This document shows positions 34,753 through 46,719 of a stretch of DNA of 64,000 nt, piece after piece. Each line of letters opens with the position of its first letter. The stretch's first letter is position 1. Origin of the DNA: Thioclava nitratireducens (GTDB taxonomy: Bacteria > Pseudomonadota > Alphaproteobacteria > Rhodobacterales > Rhodobacteraceae); NCBI RefSeq assembly GCF_001940525.2, contig NZ_CP019437.1, forward strand, positions 904,501-968,500. Reading direction: 5' to 3'. The position numbers and the translations under genes are program-made. Under the pieces are notes generated by a model. The model searched no databases and was not told the DNA's origin. It saw only the letters and a program-made list of their open reading frames with translations.

Positions 34753-35987
34753 AGCGCGTCCTCGATAGCCTTTTTCAATTCTGCCGAAGTTCTCTTTTTC
34801 GAAAAGTAAAGTGATTTTTCGACGGCATCGTTGCTGTAATACGAGTAGTTCTCGAAGGCTCGTCGTACCAAGTTAAGGATTTCATATTCCGGCCGTTCTG
34901 AGTTTCTCGAAAAAGTCAGGCTATGTTCGCTTGGTAGCAAGGCGTCAATGCCTAGGCCCGAGGGGCAAATTATCGGTGTGCCGAGTGACATGGCTTCAAC
35001 TGCGACTGTTCCACCGTGTTCCGCGGCCGTTTGTAGAAGTATTCCGTTTGCGGTTTGCAATATTTCGTGAACTGTCTGGTGAGGCACCTTTCCAAGCTCT
35101 CGCGCGCGACCTGGATATTTTTCCAAAATTCTATCAACGCTTATATTTCCTCCTAACCGATCCCCAACGAAAGTTACAACAAGGTTATCAATTTCTTCAA
35201 GGCAGGCATCGACTAGATGGCAGAAAAATTCTATATTCTTGAAGTCAAGATATTTTCCGATAAAGATTAACTCAGGCGGCCCGCGCCGGGTAACACTCTC
35301 CGAAGGCTTACTGACGAACTCGGAATGTACAGGCGGAATCATGACAGTCTTTTCCGTAAAAAATTTCCATGGAGCCTTCTTAGAACTGGCTGCGATTCCG
35401 CCAATGATGATGTCGGAAGAAGCCGCGTTTTGCCACAAAAGTGGGTTAAATCGCAGAATTATTTTGACAGCGGCGCGGACCTTCGCTCGGAGAGTTTTTT
35501 TTGTCTTTAAAAAATTAGATGGCTGCGATCCAAGCGGGCCGACGATTTTGCGACAATAGGGCAAATAGTAAATTGGGGACCAGTTCCAGTCGCTAACCCA
35601 AGTAGGTTGGCTTACGAACTCGGATTTCCTCCAATCTCGGCTTGAAATAAGAATCCAAAATACTTTTCGAATCCATATAAAATAATTCAATCCCTGCCAG
35701 CGTCCAGAATATCGAATTCCTAGCGGGTTGAAATCTTTGATTGGAATAATGTTGCAGTTGTGAATTTTTAAAGCAGAAAGTTCCGATCTTATTCTAATTA
35801 CTTGATCTTCGGCATCTCGAACTAGAAGGTTGACTTGGCGGAATAAGCTTGCGTAAAATAAGAGAAAGGTCCATCCAACGCCCCACTCCGAACCGGAATC
35901 GGGGCGACAAGAAAAAGCAATCATGGTGATTGAATGCTTTTTCGAAGCGCAGAGTTTTTGCAATTTGAATACTCCTAGCGGCATCAT
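34749..35987 (-). CDS. glycosyltransferase (GT-B type)
   Basis: 412 residues; the ATG at 35987 overlaps the stop of the upstream gene, so coupled translation is likely, although MIAFSCRPDSGSEWGVGW at residue 22 looks like the conserved N-terminus. The C-terminal part has a GT1/GT4 donor region: LIFIGKYLDFKNIEFFCHL, VTFVGDRLG and ILLQTAAEHGGTVAVEAMSL followed by GTPIICPSG. It acts in the cytosol on the lipid-linked oligosaccharide. The donor is unknown. Confidence 0.8.
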   Translation of the reverse strand: MMPLGVFKLQKLCASKKHSITMIAFSCRPDSGSEWGVGWTFLLFYASLFRQVNLLVRDAEDQVIRIRSELSALKIHNCNIIPIKDFNPLGIRYSGRWQGLNYFIWIRKVFWILISSRDWRKSEFVSQPTWVSDWNWSPIYYLPYCRKIVGPLGSQPSNFLKTKKTLRAKVRAAVKIILRFNPLLWQNAASSDIIIGGIAASSKKAPWKFFTEKTVMIPPVHSEFVSKPSESVTRRGPPELIFIGKYLDFKNIEFFCHLVDACLEEIDNLVVTFVGDRLGGNISVDRILEKYPGRARELGKVPHQTVHEILQTANGILLQTAAEHGGTVAVEAMSLGTPIICPSGLGIDALLPSEHSLTFSRNSERPEYEILNLVRRAFENYSYYSNDAVEKSLYFSKKRTSAELKKAIEDAL

Positions 35988-37048
35988 CAGTCGGTAATCG
36001 ATAATTTATGGATTCGATCACAGCACCTAGCAATGAATTTTCCTTCTTCGAACTCAGTCAGGTCAATATTCAATGGTTTAGATCTCTTTAAAATTAAATC
36101 AAGATCAGCTTTCTCTGCACTTGTTGGCAACAAAACTGCTCCCATCTGAATCAATTCTTCTCGTTTCGTTGAAATCAAGTATGGAAGCTCTGCTTCTACG
36201 GCTGATAGAACCTTTGCTGTTATACCAGCAAATTCCATAATTCCAAAGTCGTCATGCGCCAAGTCGAAGAAAAAGTTGCTATTTTTCATAAATGCCAAAA
36301 CTCTGGCTAGATTTTGATAGCCTTCAAAAAAAACATTATTCGGGCAGGAAGCACATCTGTAGTTTCCGAAAACAACAAAGGCATACTTTTTGTTTGCGGA
36401 TGCGAGTTTGCAGAGATAACTAAGATCAAGGTTAATTTTCCCGAAAAAGACTCCAATTCCTTCATATGAGCGATTGAATTGAGAAGCTTTCCGGTTGGCC
36501 CATGGCTGTTCGTCTCTGATCAAATTTTGTTCTAGCCGCTTCATTGGGTTTCTAAGAGTTACGGACTTGTCGCCGTAACGTTCTTCGAATTCAGCTTGAA
36601 TGATGACATTCGGGCACCAAATTTCGTCCGCCGCTAGCAGTAATCTTTGCTCCGCTCGGATGAGATGTTTGTTTGATGTTTTTAGGTAAAGAGGGTCGGA
36701 AGCTCTATAGATTATTTTTTTTGGTCGAGTTTTTTTGACGATCGATTTATATGAGGCGACAATGAACGGATCCGAGTCGATGATTATCGTATAGTTTTTT
36801 TGATCCTCCGCTGGAAGTGTGCGCGTAGCGCGAAGTACTGTCAGCGGAAATCTAGAATGAATGCGCATCGGAAATAGTGGGAACAATGCATAGTCAAAAC
36901 TATTCTCGTCCTCGTCTGGCGTTAGACGCCACCATCGAAATATTTTTGCAAGCTCGACGCCTTCATTTTTCTTCGCATTTGCGAAGGTCGCTAGGCCGTT
37001 TTCGAGATGCTGAGCGCGAGAATATGGTGAAAAAACGATCGTTCTCAT
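35987..37048 (-). CDS. probable glycosyltransferase, GumK-like GT-B fold
   Basis: 353 residues. A Rossmann-like start MRTIVFSPYSRAQHLENGLA and segments YTIIIDSDPFIVASYK, KKIIYRASDPLYLKTSNKHL, AADEIWCPNVIIQAEFEERY and GVFFGKINLDLSYLCKLA resemble GumK-type glucuronosyltransferases. The usual GT4 ExxxE motif is weak; FGIMEFAGITAKVLSAVEAE lies where the donor site is expected. AT-rich. It heads a run of three translationally linked transferase genes. The fold assignment is likely; donor and exact family are uncertain. Confidence 0.6.
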   Translation of the reverse strand: MRTIVFSPYSRAQHLENGLATFANAKKNEGVELAKIFRWWRLTPDEDENSFDYALFPLFPMRIHSRFPLTVLRATRTLPAEDQKNYTIIIDSDPFIVASYKSIVKKTRPKKIIYRASDPLYLKTSNKHLIRAEQRLLLAADEIWCPNVIIQAEFEERYGDKSVTLRNPMKRLEQNLIRDEQPWANRKASQFNRSYEGIGVFFGKINLDLSYLCKLASANKKYAFVVFGNYRCASCPNNVFFEGYQNLARVLAFMKNSNFFFDLAHDDFGIMEFAGITAKVLSAVEAELPYLISTKREELIQMGAVLLPTSAEKADLDLILKRSKPLNIDLTEFEEGKFIARCCDRIHKLSITD

Positions 37049-37940
37049 GTCTTTTTTCTCATGCGTTTAGATGGCCCTTAAGTGCGCAGGAAAATGGCGA
37101 TTGCTCAGGCTCCAAGAGTTCACTTCATGTCGCAACAACGAAATCGGTCAATTCTGATGCGTAAGAGCGATGGTTTTCGTGACGCGTGGATCGGAATTTC
37201 CGATGGGAGCAGAAATTACCTGAACTTAGGCAGTAGTTTGAGAGCACCTAGGCGGCTGGTTTCATATGCAGATAGTTGAGCGAGCGACAGGTTTCGACGG
37301 GCAAACAAGGCAAAGAACTGGACGCCTTGCACATCGAATTAAAGTCGCTGTGCAGTTGTCATCTGCGCGGAGGGAAATAGCCGATGTCGACCCAGACCAA
37401 TTGTCATGCACAGTGACGTTGAGCTTACTAGGACGTAGGAACTCCGCTCTCGGGATTAACACAAAAATGAGCCTTCATCTCAGGATACCAGATTTGGCTC
37501 GTCATTCTGGGTGAATTGGCAGGGTTTTCAGGGGCTTTACTTGTTTTTCGTGGGATTCGATTCATGCTCAGTGTCGCTTCCGTGAAGGTGTCCGAACGCA
37601 GGGTAGTGCTTCTGAGTGAAAAATGTATGTTCCGCTCGAGGTAGACCTCTGCTGAGACCCCAGCCGGTGCAGCAGATAGCCGAGACCGAGTGTCGTCGCC
37701 TCGTCCGGCACGCGGTTGTTACCCAAATCGATCTCAGCTGGCGGACGCATAGTCGGCCTCCATCGTTTTCGAAATTTCTTGTTTGGCTTCATCCGCTTCT
37801 TCATCGCGTCATGCAGATCGAGTGAGGAGAGTTTGGTCCTTTAAGCTAACTTGCAACCAATAAGGTTTTTCTGGTCTTTCGTTTGCTCCGTTGGGCTCTG
37901 TTGACGTTGCTATCAAAGTTCCCTTGTTGACCAAACTTTC
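37049..37940. other. 892-base gap inside the polysaccharide locus, with transposase relic
   Basis: No intact gene. The left part (37049-37250) is AT-rich and has only short frames. The right part is GC-richer and holds minus-strand pieces of an IS5-type transposase. The gap divides the acyltransferase/flippase pair from the glycosyltransferase run and looks like a recombination joint. Confidence 0.55.
37262..37804 (-). pseudogene. decayed IS5-family transposase relic
   Basis: Reading the minus strand, 37804-37680 carries EIDLGNNRVPDEATTLGLGY and LLHRLG, closely matching the early IS5-family block (IDLG-D-VPDETTI--FRHLLE). Near 37340-37270 another frame shows VQFFALFARRNLSLAQL, resembling the C-terminal TLFALSNLWMARR block. 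The ~540 bases between are too short for a full ~1-kb transposase and are broken by stops, so there is an internal deletion plus frameshifts. Its high GC contrasts with the AT-rich neighbours. Confidence 0.5.
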
Positions 37941-38594
37941 TTAATCCGCTTGCCTTTGGAGATTAGTCATCTCGCTACCAAGGTTACGAATCTTCTTGGC
38001 AGGGTTTCCGGCCAAAACGCAATTTCCCTCTGGGACTGCTTTAGTCACGATGGCTCCTGCGGCTACTATCGTCCTAGGTCCGAGGGTCACTCCAGGCAGG
38101 ATAATTGCGTTCATGCCAATCCAGCTGTCTGCGCCAATTCTCACGTCTTTTGCGCAGAGGTGTTCGTCTAGGGAACTGGGGTCATGATTTGCAGTAATTA
38201 TTCCCACGTTTGGCCCAATAAAGCACCCTTTTCCGAGGTATATTTGCCCGGCAAAATTCTGAAAATAGGTTCCGGGGGATTGGAGGTTGTTAAGATCGTC
38301 CGGATGGAAGTGAATGTTCCGCGGATTTGAGACATGAGTGCGGAAGCCAGTAGGGAAAGGGAGGGGGGCGGCTAACCTAAGAATGTTTCTCGTCCAAACC
38401 GCATTCGCTGCCCAAAAATACCCGATAAGTTGCTCGTCAAAATATCGTCCCGAAAGGAATCGACGATCAAAAAAGGCAGAAAAGAAAAGCTTTAAGATGG
38501 ATCGATTGCTAATTACAATTCGCTTTAAGATTTTTCTTAGACGTAGCCACATCGGGGAGTTCCGTTTAGTTTTTGTTATTCTTGCGTGAAGCAT
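37941..38594 (-). CDS. hexapeptide acyltransferase (maltose/serine O-acetyltransferase-like)
   Basis: 217 residues from ATG 38594, overlapping the flippase gene by 29 bases; ATG 38552 (MWLRLRKILKRIV) is an equally good non-overlapping start. C-terminal hexapeptide repeats are clear: IYLGKGCFIGPNVGIITANH, VRIGADSWIGMNAIILPGVT, LGPRTIVAAGAIVTKAVPEG, NCVLAGNPAKKI. The His in TANHD is the usual catalytic residue. It acetylates a sugar in the repeat unit. AT-rich like its neighbours. Confidence 0.82.
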   Translation of the reverse strand: MLHARITKTKRNSPMWLRLRKILKRIVISNRSILKLFFSAFFDRRFLSGRYFDEQLIGYFWAANAVWTRNILRLAAPLPFPTGFRTHVSNPRNIHFHPDDLNNLQSPGTYFQNFAGQIYLGKGCFIGPNVGIITANHDPSSLDEHLCAKDVRIGADSWIGMNAIILPGVTLGPRTIVAAGAIVTKAVPEGNCVLAGNPAKKIRNLGSEMTNLQRQAD

Positions 38595-39837
38595 GAATAA
38601 CAACTGTGCAAGTTATCGCGTAAAAAATTGCTGAGGCGACTGCAAGGGATTCTGGCGCAGGGTAGTCGAACTTGAGTGCAGCGAGGACAAAAAGACTTCT
38701 AAGTATTAGCCCGAAAGTTGTGAGCAACAACATTGCCCGTTGCCAGCCGACAGCGAGAATGACGATAGACACCGGTGATGCGACCAACTGAAGAGTTATC
38801 CATGGGACCATCCAAAGTATAATTTCGCCAGATCTGATCCATTCAGAGCCGAATACTATTTCAAAGGTATAGGGAGCGATAAGTCCAAATATGAAAAGCG
38901 GTATTCCCCCAAAGACTAGCAGCCTTCGCATGATGGAAACGGTTAAAAAATTTAGATTTCCGGCTCTTCGCTCTTCAACCAATCTGGATGAATAGACCTG
39001 CGAGATGGATTGACCAATTAAGGCCATGGGTATGGTCAGTATCTGCATGGCTAGTGCGAGGTGGCCGCCTTCTGTTCCTCCTCGGATTGCAATAATGAAA
39101 ACGGGAAGTTGTAAGCTTGCTGAATTTAATAAGGATTCTGGCATTGAAAAAAGTGGGTACCGAAGGTGCGACTTGCAAGTTTTGACGACCCTATTGGCTG
39201 ATAGCGCAAGAAATTGCTTTCGATCTTTCCGGGCGGCAGCAATTGCGAGACCAATGCCTCCTGCTCCAATATTAAAGATGCTTCCGAGGAGTAAGCCAAT
39301 AGGGGTCAAACCAACTGCTCCGAGAGAAAGAGTTACACCCGATCCGATTGTTGCCTGCCAAACGCGAGCTTTTGCGATACTTGCAAATCGCCGCTTAGCA
39401 GTTGCCCAAGATTGCAGGATTGAAAATGTTCCTACTAAGAAAACAGAGAGAGGGACCAATACGAGATATTTTTCAAAATCTTGATTATTTAGCGCTGATG
39501 CTATGGCACTTGAAAAAATTTGTGTAACCAGGAGTGTTATCGCAGTGAAGATTATCACAGAAAACAAGGCGAGTATTGCAAGACTTGCGGCGTCTTTTTG
39601 TCTTCTTGCGAGCGGAATCGCGACTTCGAACCGTAAGCAAGCGGCAACACCAAGTGGCGATACCAAAGCAAGAAATGCGGCTAGGACAGAGAAATCTTCA
39701 GGTGTGTACAGCCTTGCGGTGAGAGGCAGCGCAGCAAATGCGATAACCCGTCCGAGTGCCGTTCCAAATGAGAGCTTTACAGCGTCTCTGGCGAACGTAC
39801 CAAGAGTATAGCGGGCTCTGATATTAATGTAGCGCAT
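38566..39837 (-). CDS. polysaccharide flippase (Wzx-like, MOP superfamily)
   Basis: 423 residues from ATG 39837; the open frame extends 5 codons further. Twelve or so hydrophobic segments. The N-terminal block SFGTALGRVIAFAALPLTAR followed by LYTPEDFSVLAAFLAL is the signature of the polysaccharide-synthesis MOP family. It flips undecaprenyl-linked repeat units to the periplasm, where the Wzy-like protein joins them, so the two define a Wzx/Wzy-dependent pathway. First gene of the AT-rich block in its transcription direction. No Wzz/Wzc or export channel gene is in the window. Confidence 0.85.
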   Translation of the reverse strand: MRYINIRARYTLGTFARDAVKLSFGTALGRVIAFAALPLTARLYTPEDFSVLAAFLALVSPLGVAACLRFEVAIPLARRQKDAASLAILALFSVIIFTAITLLVTQIFSSAIASALNNQDFEKYLVLVPLSVFLVGTFSILQSWATAKRRFASIAKARVWQATIGSGVTLSLGAVGLTPIGLLLGSIFNIGAGGIGLAIAAARKDRKQFLALSANRVVKTCKSHLRYPLFSMPESLLNSASLQLPVFIIAIRGGTEGGHLALAMQILTIPMALIGQSISQVYSSRLVEERRAGNLNFLTVSIMRRLLVFGGIPLFIFGLIAPYTFEIVFGSEWIRSGEIILWMVPWITLQLVASPVSIVILAVGWQRAMLLLTTFGLILRSLFVLAALKFDYPAPESLAVASAIFYAITCTVVIHASRKNNKN

Positions 39838-40155
39838 TGTGAAGTAAACCACGCCTATTTTGCGTATCTTTTTTAGAAAGTCGTTAATTAATTTTGACCA
39901 GAGAAGGCGGTGAAATGACTAGGTCAGGCTCGCATGAGGCGAGTTTCCTTTCTTTTGGCCATAAATAAACCTAGTTGCGGAGCGAAACGAGCATTCGAGG
40001 TCGTGTGGAGCATTGTCAGGTAGACAAGGCCGTGCGCAAGTCATGTGATGAATGGGGGTAAGCGTATTTGGTCAGGGATCGGGCTGTTTTTTGAAGTAGT
40101 AAGCCGCCTGGATTAGCCGCAAAAATCTGCATGGCCCCGCCGTCGGATACGTGCT
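39838..40155. other. 318-base intergenic region, composition boundary
   Basis: No gene. It lies between the AT-rich flippase block and the GC-richer wbp genes and should hold the promoter for the flippase unit. No defensible terminator hairpin is seen after wbpE. Confidence 0.45.
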
Positions 40156-41247
40156 TCACCGACGGATAACATCCCTGAGGGTCGCTACGACTAGGTTGAT
40201 CTCCTCGTTAGGCATGTAGGGATGCATCGGCAGGCTCACGACCTGACTTGCAGCTTCATTCCCATTTGGCAGTCTCGCCTTCATGTCGCCAACGGCCGGT
40301 TGGCGATTGAGTGGTATTGGATAGTGAACGGCGGTTGGAATTCCCGCATTGCGCATTTCGCGTTGTACCTCATCTCGATTTTCGACGCGGATGGTGTACT
40401 GGGCCCACGCGCTAGAATTGTGCTTGGCTACAGTTGGTGATGCCAAACCGATCATGCCGAGCGCGGTGGAGTAACGATCCGCCACGTGTTGTCGTGCTTC
40501 TAACTCATCGTCAAGAATATCGAGTTTTGGCAACAGGATCGCCGCTTGTAGCGTATCCAACCGCGAATTGATCCCAACGCGAACGTGATGGTATCTCTTA
40601 TCTTGGCCGTGCCGGGCAATTTGGCGGATATTCTTGGCCAGTTCTGGATCCGAGGTGAACAGCGCGCCGCCGTCGCCATAGCAGCCCAGCGGTTTAGAAG
40701 GGAAAAAGCTGGTACACGCTATCGTCGTGAGATTACAGGATTTGCGCCCCTTGTAGGAGGCGCCGAAGCTTTGTGCAGCATCTTCGATTACGGGAATGCC
40801 GTGACTTGCGGCGATGGCATTGATCGCGTCGAAATCAGCAGGTTGACCATAGAGAGAGACCGGAATGATTGCCTTGGTGCTGGGAGTGATCGCAGCTTCG
40901 AGCAATGCGGGATCAAGGTTATAGCTAACCGGATCTATATCGACATATACCACTTTCGCACCAAGGACTGCGGCTGCTTCTGCGGTGGCGATATAGCTGA
41001 ACCCCGGGGTGATTACCTCATCTCCCGCGCCCACGCCGAGCGCCATCAGCGCTATTTGCAGCGCGTCGGTGCCGTTGCCCACGGTGACGCAATAGGCCGC
41101 GCCAGTGTAGGTGGCCAGCTTTTCTTCCAACTCGGTCACTTCCGGGCCAAGGATATACTGACCATGCGCTAGAACCCCCGCGATGCCAGCTTCGATCTCC
41201 GCGCGAAGACGGTCTTGCTGAGCGGCCAGGTCAATGAAAGGGATCAT
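40156..41247 (-). CDS. wbpE: UDP-3-keto-GlcNAcA aminotransferase (DegT/DnrJ/EryC1 family)
   Basis: 363 residues from ATG 41247, overlapping the acetyltransferase stop by 4 bases. A PLP aminotransferase: [68 protein letters not shown] and [16 protein letters not shown] with the Schiff-base Lys. Sequence and order (next to WbpD-, WbpB- and WbpA-like genes) identify it as the 3-aminotransferase of the UDP-2,3-diacetamido-2,3-dideoxyglucuronate pathway, using glutamate as donor. Intact and of normal length. Confidence 0.9.
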   Translation of the reverse strand: MIPFIDLAAQQDRLRAEIEAGIAGVLAHGQYILGPEVTELEEKLATYTGAAYCVTVGNGTDALQIALMALGVGAGDEVITPGFSYIATAEAAAVLGAKVVYVDIDPVSYNLDPALLEAAITPSTKAIIPVSLYGQPADFDAINAIAASHGIPVIEDAAQSFGASYKGRKSCNLTTIACTSFFPSKPLGCYGDGGALFTSDPELAKNIRQIARHGQDKRYHHVRVGINSRLDTLQAAILLPKLDILDDELEARQHVADRYSTALGMIGLASPTVAKHNSSAWAQYTIRVENRDEVQREMRNAGIPTAVHYPIPLNRQPAVGDMKARLPNGNEAASQVVSLPMHPYMPNEEINLVVATLRDVIRR

Positions 41248-41834
41248 GATGTGGAAGCCTCTTTGCGGGTCAACTGAGACCCGGACAGGGTATAGACATC
41301 GCCGGTGTGCGGACATGCGACGCTGGCTTTGCCGGTCAGCGGCAGGTCGAGCCGCTCTCCATAGGCGCTCATCCAACCGCGCTGGCGACCGGGGACGCCG
41401 ACGATCAGCGCGTAATCCGGCACGTCCTTGTTCACTACGGCGCCCGCACCGACAAAAGCATAGGCGCCGATAGTCACGCCACAGATGATGGTGCAATTCG
41501 CGCCCAGCGTTGCGCCGCGCTTGACCTGCGTGTCGCGGTATTGATCCTTGCGCTCTATCAGGCCGCGCGGGTTGTACACGTTAGTGAACACCATGGAAGG
41601 GCCGCAAAACACACCCTCTTCCAAGGTCACGTTATCGTAGACCGATACGTTGTTCTGCACCTTGCAACGGTCGCCAATCACGACCTTGTTGCCGACGAAG
41701 ACGTTCTGACCAAGCGAGACGCCCGCTCCGATGCGAGCACCGCCGCAGATGTGGACAAAGTGCCAGATCCGGCTGTTCTCGCCGATCTGGGCCCCGTCGT
41801 CGACGATAGCACTGGGGTGCTGATAGTGGGTCAT
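41244..41834 (-). CDS. wbpD: UDP-2-acetamido-3-amino-2,3-dideoxyglucuronate N-acetyltransferase
   Basis: 196 residues of left-handed beta-helix: [100 protein letters not shown] and [15 protein letters not shown]. These are very typical of WbpD/WlbB, which acetylates the 3-amino group. A Cys/His tail ([12 protein letters not shown]) is extra but common in this group. It sits between wbpB (2 bases away) and wbpE (4-base overlap). Confidence 0.92.
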   Translation of the reverse strand: MTHYQHPSAIVDDGAQIGENSRIWHFVHICGGARIGAGVSLGQNVFVGNKVVIGDRCKVQNNVSVYDNVTLEEGVFCGPSMVFTNVYNPRGLIERKDQYRDTQVKRGATLGANCTIICGVTIGAYAFVGAGAVVNKDVPDYALIVGVPGRQRGWMSAYGERLDLPLTGKASVACPHTGDVYTLSGSQLTRKEASTS

Positions 41835-41836
41835 GT

Positions 41837-44108
<2,272 letters not shown>

Positions 44109-44182
44109 TTTTAACCTTTCAGGAGTTCAGAGCCTCGTTTAGAGCTCATCGGGGCGCTGATTTGTGATGAATTTTGGACCGC

Positions 44183-44425
44183 TCACCGCAGTTGAATATC
44201 GAGGCCGATCGCGCTTTTGAAATTCGTAGAGCTCAGGCGCCCGCCTTCCACGTTGTTCACCATCAATTCGTCGAGCCCCGGCTCGTAGATCGGCACGCGG
44301 CCGCCCTCGAGCACTTCGATCTTCGCGGGGTTCTTGTCGACGCAAACGACCTCATGGTCGAAATCCGAGAAACACACCCCCGAAACAAGGCCAACATAGC
44401 CCGTGCCGATCATCGCGATTTTCAT
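44183..44425 (-). pseudogene. UDP-glucose 6-dehydrogenase, N-terminal fragment
   Basis: 80 residues: MKIAMIGTGYVGLVSGVCFS, DFDHEVVCVDKNPAKIEVLE, VPIYEPGLDELMVNNVEGGR and LSSTNFKSAI match the first 75 residues of Ugd (about 440 in full). Similarity stops at about 44195 and the frame closes at 44183, 75 bases before wbpA. The rest of ugd is absent from the window. The cut marks where the wbp genes were joined, most likely by recombination replacing part of an older EPS cluster. Confidence 0.85.
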
Positions 44426-44446
44426 GAAAAGCTTCTATCCAATGGT

Positions 44447-44791
44447 TTATTCATTCTGGTTTAAATCAGACTTGAGTGCGGCAATCTCCGCCTTCAGCGC
44501 CTCAAACTCCGCCATCTTCCGCGCCAAGAACCGCTGCGTAATCGCCGCCTTCTCCGTGACGCCTTTCGGCGTCAGCAGGTAGGCGTAACGTCTCTTGTCT
44601 TCAGCCGCCTTAAAGTTCCCGAGCTTCACGAAGCCTTTCTCGACGAGCGCCTTGAGCAAGTAGTTCGCACTTCCCGTGCTAACGCCGACCGCGTCTGCCA
44701 GCTCGCGCTGCGACATTTCCGGGTTTTCTTCGAGAAGGCGCAAAACTCGAAAGCGGATATCCTCCTGGACCTTGCTGCGCTGGCCTGCCAT
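44447..44791 (-). CDS. EPS-associated MarR-family transcriptional regulator
   Basis: 114 residues. A winged HTH (QEDIRFRVLRLLEENPEMSQ, RELADAVGVSTGSANYLLKA, LVEKGFVKLGNFK) and the motif RRYAYLLTPKGVTEKA with a C-terminal coiled coil are typical of the MarR-like regulators found beside exopolysaccharide loci in proteobacteria. It is 21 bases upstream of the ugd fragment and is co-directional with the whole polysaccharide locus, so it probably sets its expression. The ligand is unknown. Confidence 0.88.
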   Translation of the reverse strand: MAGQRSKVQEDIRFRVLRLLEENPEMSQRELADAVGVSTGSANYLLKALVEKGFVKLGNFKAAEDKRRYAYLLTPKGVTEKAAITQRFLARKMAEFEALKAEIAALKSDLNQNE

Positions 44792-45085
44792 CAGAAGCTC
44801 GCATTCTGGCAGGCTACCGCATCAGCGCTGACTCGGGTCAGCCTGAGGGGAAGGGCGTTCAGAGCTTTGGGTCGAAAATCCGACATCGTTCAAAGTTGAG
44901 CGGTAACAGATCGCTGCACCCGCTAAAAGGCTGTTTATGCAAATCCAGTCATTCGGCAAGGGAAGTCACGGGCGTGTGATGCCACTTTCTCTCAAGGCCG
45001 GAGCCTTTCTGCCTGTAAGAGATGCGAAGATGAGCAGGAAGGCGCGCGGAGCCTGAGGCGATTTCTGGGCATAGCCCGCTGCGCG

Positions 45086-45841
45086 TCAGTTCTTCTGCCG
45101 CTCCACGAACTGCCCGAGCTTGGAGAAGTTCTTGCTCGGAATCGTCATCACGCCGCCGACCTTATTGCGCCGGATCGCGTGCCAGTCCTCGCCCATCTTC
45201 TCACGGATCCGGGCGAGATTGCGATTGCTCACACCGCCCAGGCGCATCTTGTAAAGCACTTCGGGAATATAGACCGAGCGACCGGTCGCTTGCGAGAAAT
45301 AGCGCAGGATGAAGTCGTAATCGGCCGCGATCCGGAAGCTCGTGTCGAAGGCGCCGAGGCGTTCATAGACCGAGCGCCTGAGATAGAGGGTGGGGTGGGC
45401 CGGCATCCAGCCGCGCTTGAGTTTCGCCGCGCTATAGGGACCTGTCGCCCAGTGTCGGACGACCTTTCTTGTGTCCGCTTGCGAGACATAATCGAGATTG
45501 GAGAAGACCGCCTCGACCTGCGGGTCCTCAAACGCGGCAGCGACCCGGGAAAGCACGTCTTCATGAGCGAGGAAGTCGTCGCTGTGAACGAACCCCACCA
45601 CATCACCGGACGCCTTCGCCACGCCCTTGTTGAGCGCATCATAGATCCCCTTGTCGGGCTCGCTGACGAGGGTCATCCGGTCATGGGCGGCGCGTTCGAT
45701 CGCGGCGAGCGAGCCGTCCTTCGATTTCCCCTCAATGATAAGGTGCTCAAGATCGGGATGGGTTTGCCGTCCGACGCTCTCGATAGCCTCGCCGACTGTG
45801 GCTTCAGAGTTGTAGACGGCGGTGACGACGGTGATCTTCAT
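45086..45841 (-). CDS. glycosyltransferase family 2
   Basis: 251 residues from ATG 45841 (MKITVVTAVYNSEATVGEAI); a longer frame upstream lacks family similarity. GT-A marks are EHLIIEGKSKDGSLAAIE, VSEPDKGIYDALNKGVAKAS and GFVHSDDFLAHEDVLSRVAA with the DxD-type metal site, then LKRGWMPAHPTLYLRRSVYE and ADYDFILRYF. The arrangement resembles WcaA/PssE-like transferases. It is likely part of the polysaccharide pathway, though separated from it by the regulator and a 294-base gap. Confidence 0.87.
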   Translation of the reverse strand: MKITVVTAVYNSEATVGEAIESVGRQTHPDLEHLIIEGKSKDGSLAAIERAAHDRMTLVSEPDKGIYDALNKGVAKASGDVVGFVHSDDFLAHEDVLSRVAAAFEDPQVEAVFSNLDYVSQADTRKVVRHWATGPYSAAKLKRGWMPAHPTLYLRRSVYERLGAFDTSFRIAADYDFILRYFSQATGRSVYIPEVLYKMRLGGVSNRNLARIREKMGEDWHAIRRNKVGGVMTIPSKNFSKLGQFVERQKN

Positions 45842-45936
45842 GAAAATGGTGGCCCGGGAAAAATCTGTTCGACCCTCCGATAGGCGCTCCCTGCGGAGGA
45901 TGAAACCAGTCGTGCTTTCGTTGCCTCGCAGACAAG

Positions 45937-46719
45937 CTATCTCCCGCTCGCGGCGTAAGCCGCGATGCCAACCCATTCCTTGAGCGCGCGATCCAGCGTC
46001 TCAAGATGGCCCGCGAGATCCCAGCCGATGCCATCGAGAAACCCGTCCGCGCGATAATCGACAGGGTAGGGGACTACCTCCTCCCATCCGGCGCGCTCAA
46101 AGCTCGCCATCGCGCGTCTCATGTGGAAGGCGCTCGAGACGAGCACCCATGTCTCACCCGGCTTGGGCTGCGCGAGGTCGTGGCTGAAGCGTGCGTTCTC
46201 ACTGGTGTTGCGTGAGCGGCTCTCGAGAAGAAGCCGCGTTTGCGGGAAACCTGTCTCGCGAAAGGCGGCGGCCATGACGTCGGCGCCGGGCATGCTTTCT
46301 CGGGCAAGGTCGCGCAAAGCGCCGCTGCCGCCAGAGAGCAGGATCCTGGCATCCGGAAAGCGATGCGCCAGAGCGAGCCCCGCGGTGACGCGTTCGGCGG
46401 CGGCGTTGAGCTGGACTTGATGGTGGCGGGCCGTGCCCGCGCCATCCTCCGCGCCGCCCAGGATGATGATCCCGTCGACGTGAGAAAGTCGTGGGTTGGT
46501 CGGATAGGTGCGCTCCAACGGGGCGATCAGGAGATCGCCGAGAGGAAAGATGCCCAGAGCGAGGAGGCCTGCCAGCGCTAGGGAAAGCATTCCGCGCGCT
46601 GCGTGAATGCGCCCCCTCACGAGCGCAAGGAGAGCGCCTGCGAGCAAAAGCGCTTCCCAGGTTTCTGCGCGCAGGAAGAGGGCTACGAGCTTGGAGGCGA
46701 TGAAGACGAGCGTATCCAT
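45937..46719 (-). CDS. YdcF/ElyC-family DUF218 membrane protein
   Basis: 260 residues. Two N-terminal transmembrane segments (~15-60) precede a DUF218 domain: HVDGIIILGGAEDGAG, ALAHRFPDARILLSGGSGAL, TRLLLESRSRNTSENARFSH and TWVLVSSAFHMRRAMASFER. Relatives (ElyC, SanA) act in envelope or lipid-carrier homeostasis in E. coli; the biochemical reaction is not settled. It is upstream of the family-2 transferase by 95 bases in the same direction, consistent with an envelope polysaccharide role. Confidence 0.85.
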   Translation of the reverse strand: MDTLVFIASKLVALFLRAETWEALLLAGALLALVRGRIHAARGMLSLALAGLLALGIFPLGDLLIAPLERTYPTNPRLSHVDGIIILGGAEDGAGTARHHQVQLNAAAERVTAGLALAHRFPDARILLSGGSGALRDLARESMPGADVMAAAFRETGFPQTRLLLESRSRNTSENARFSHDLAQPKPGETWVLVSSAFHMRRAMASFERAGWEEVVPYPVDYRADGFLDGIGWDLAGHLETLDRALKEWVGIAAYAASGR

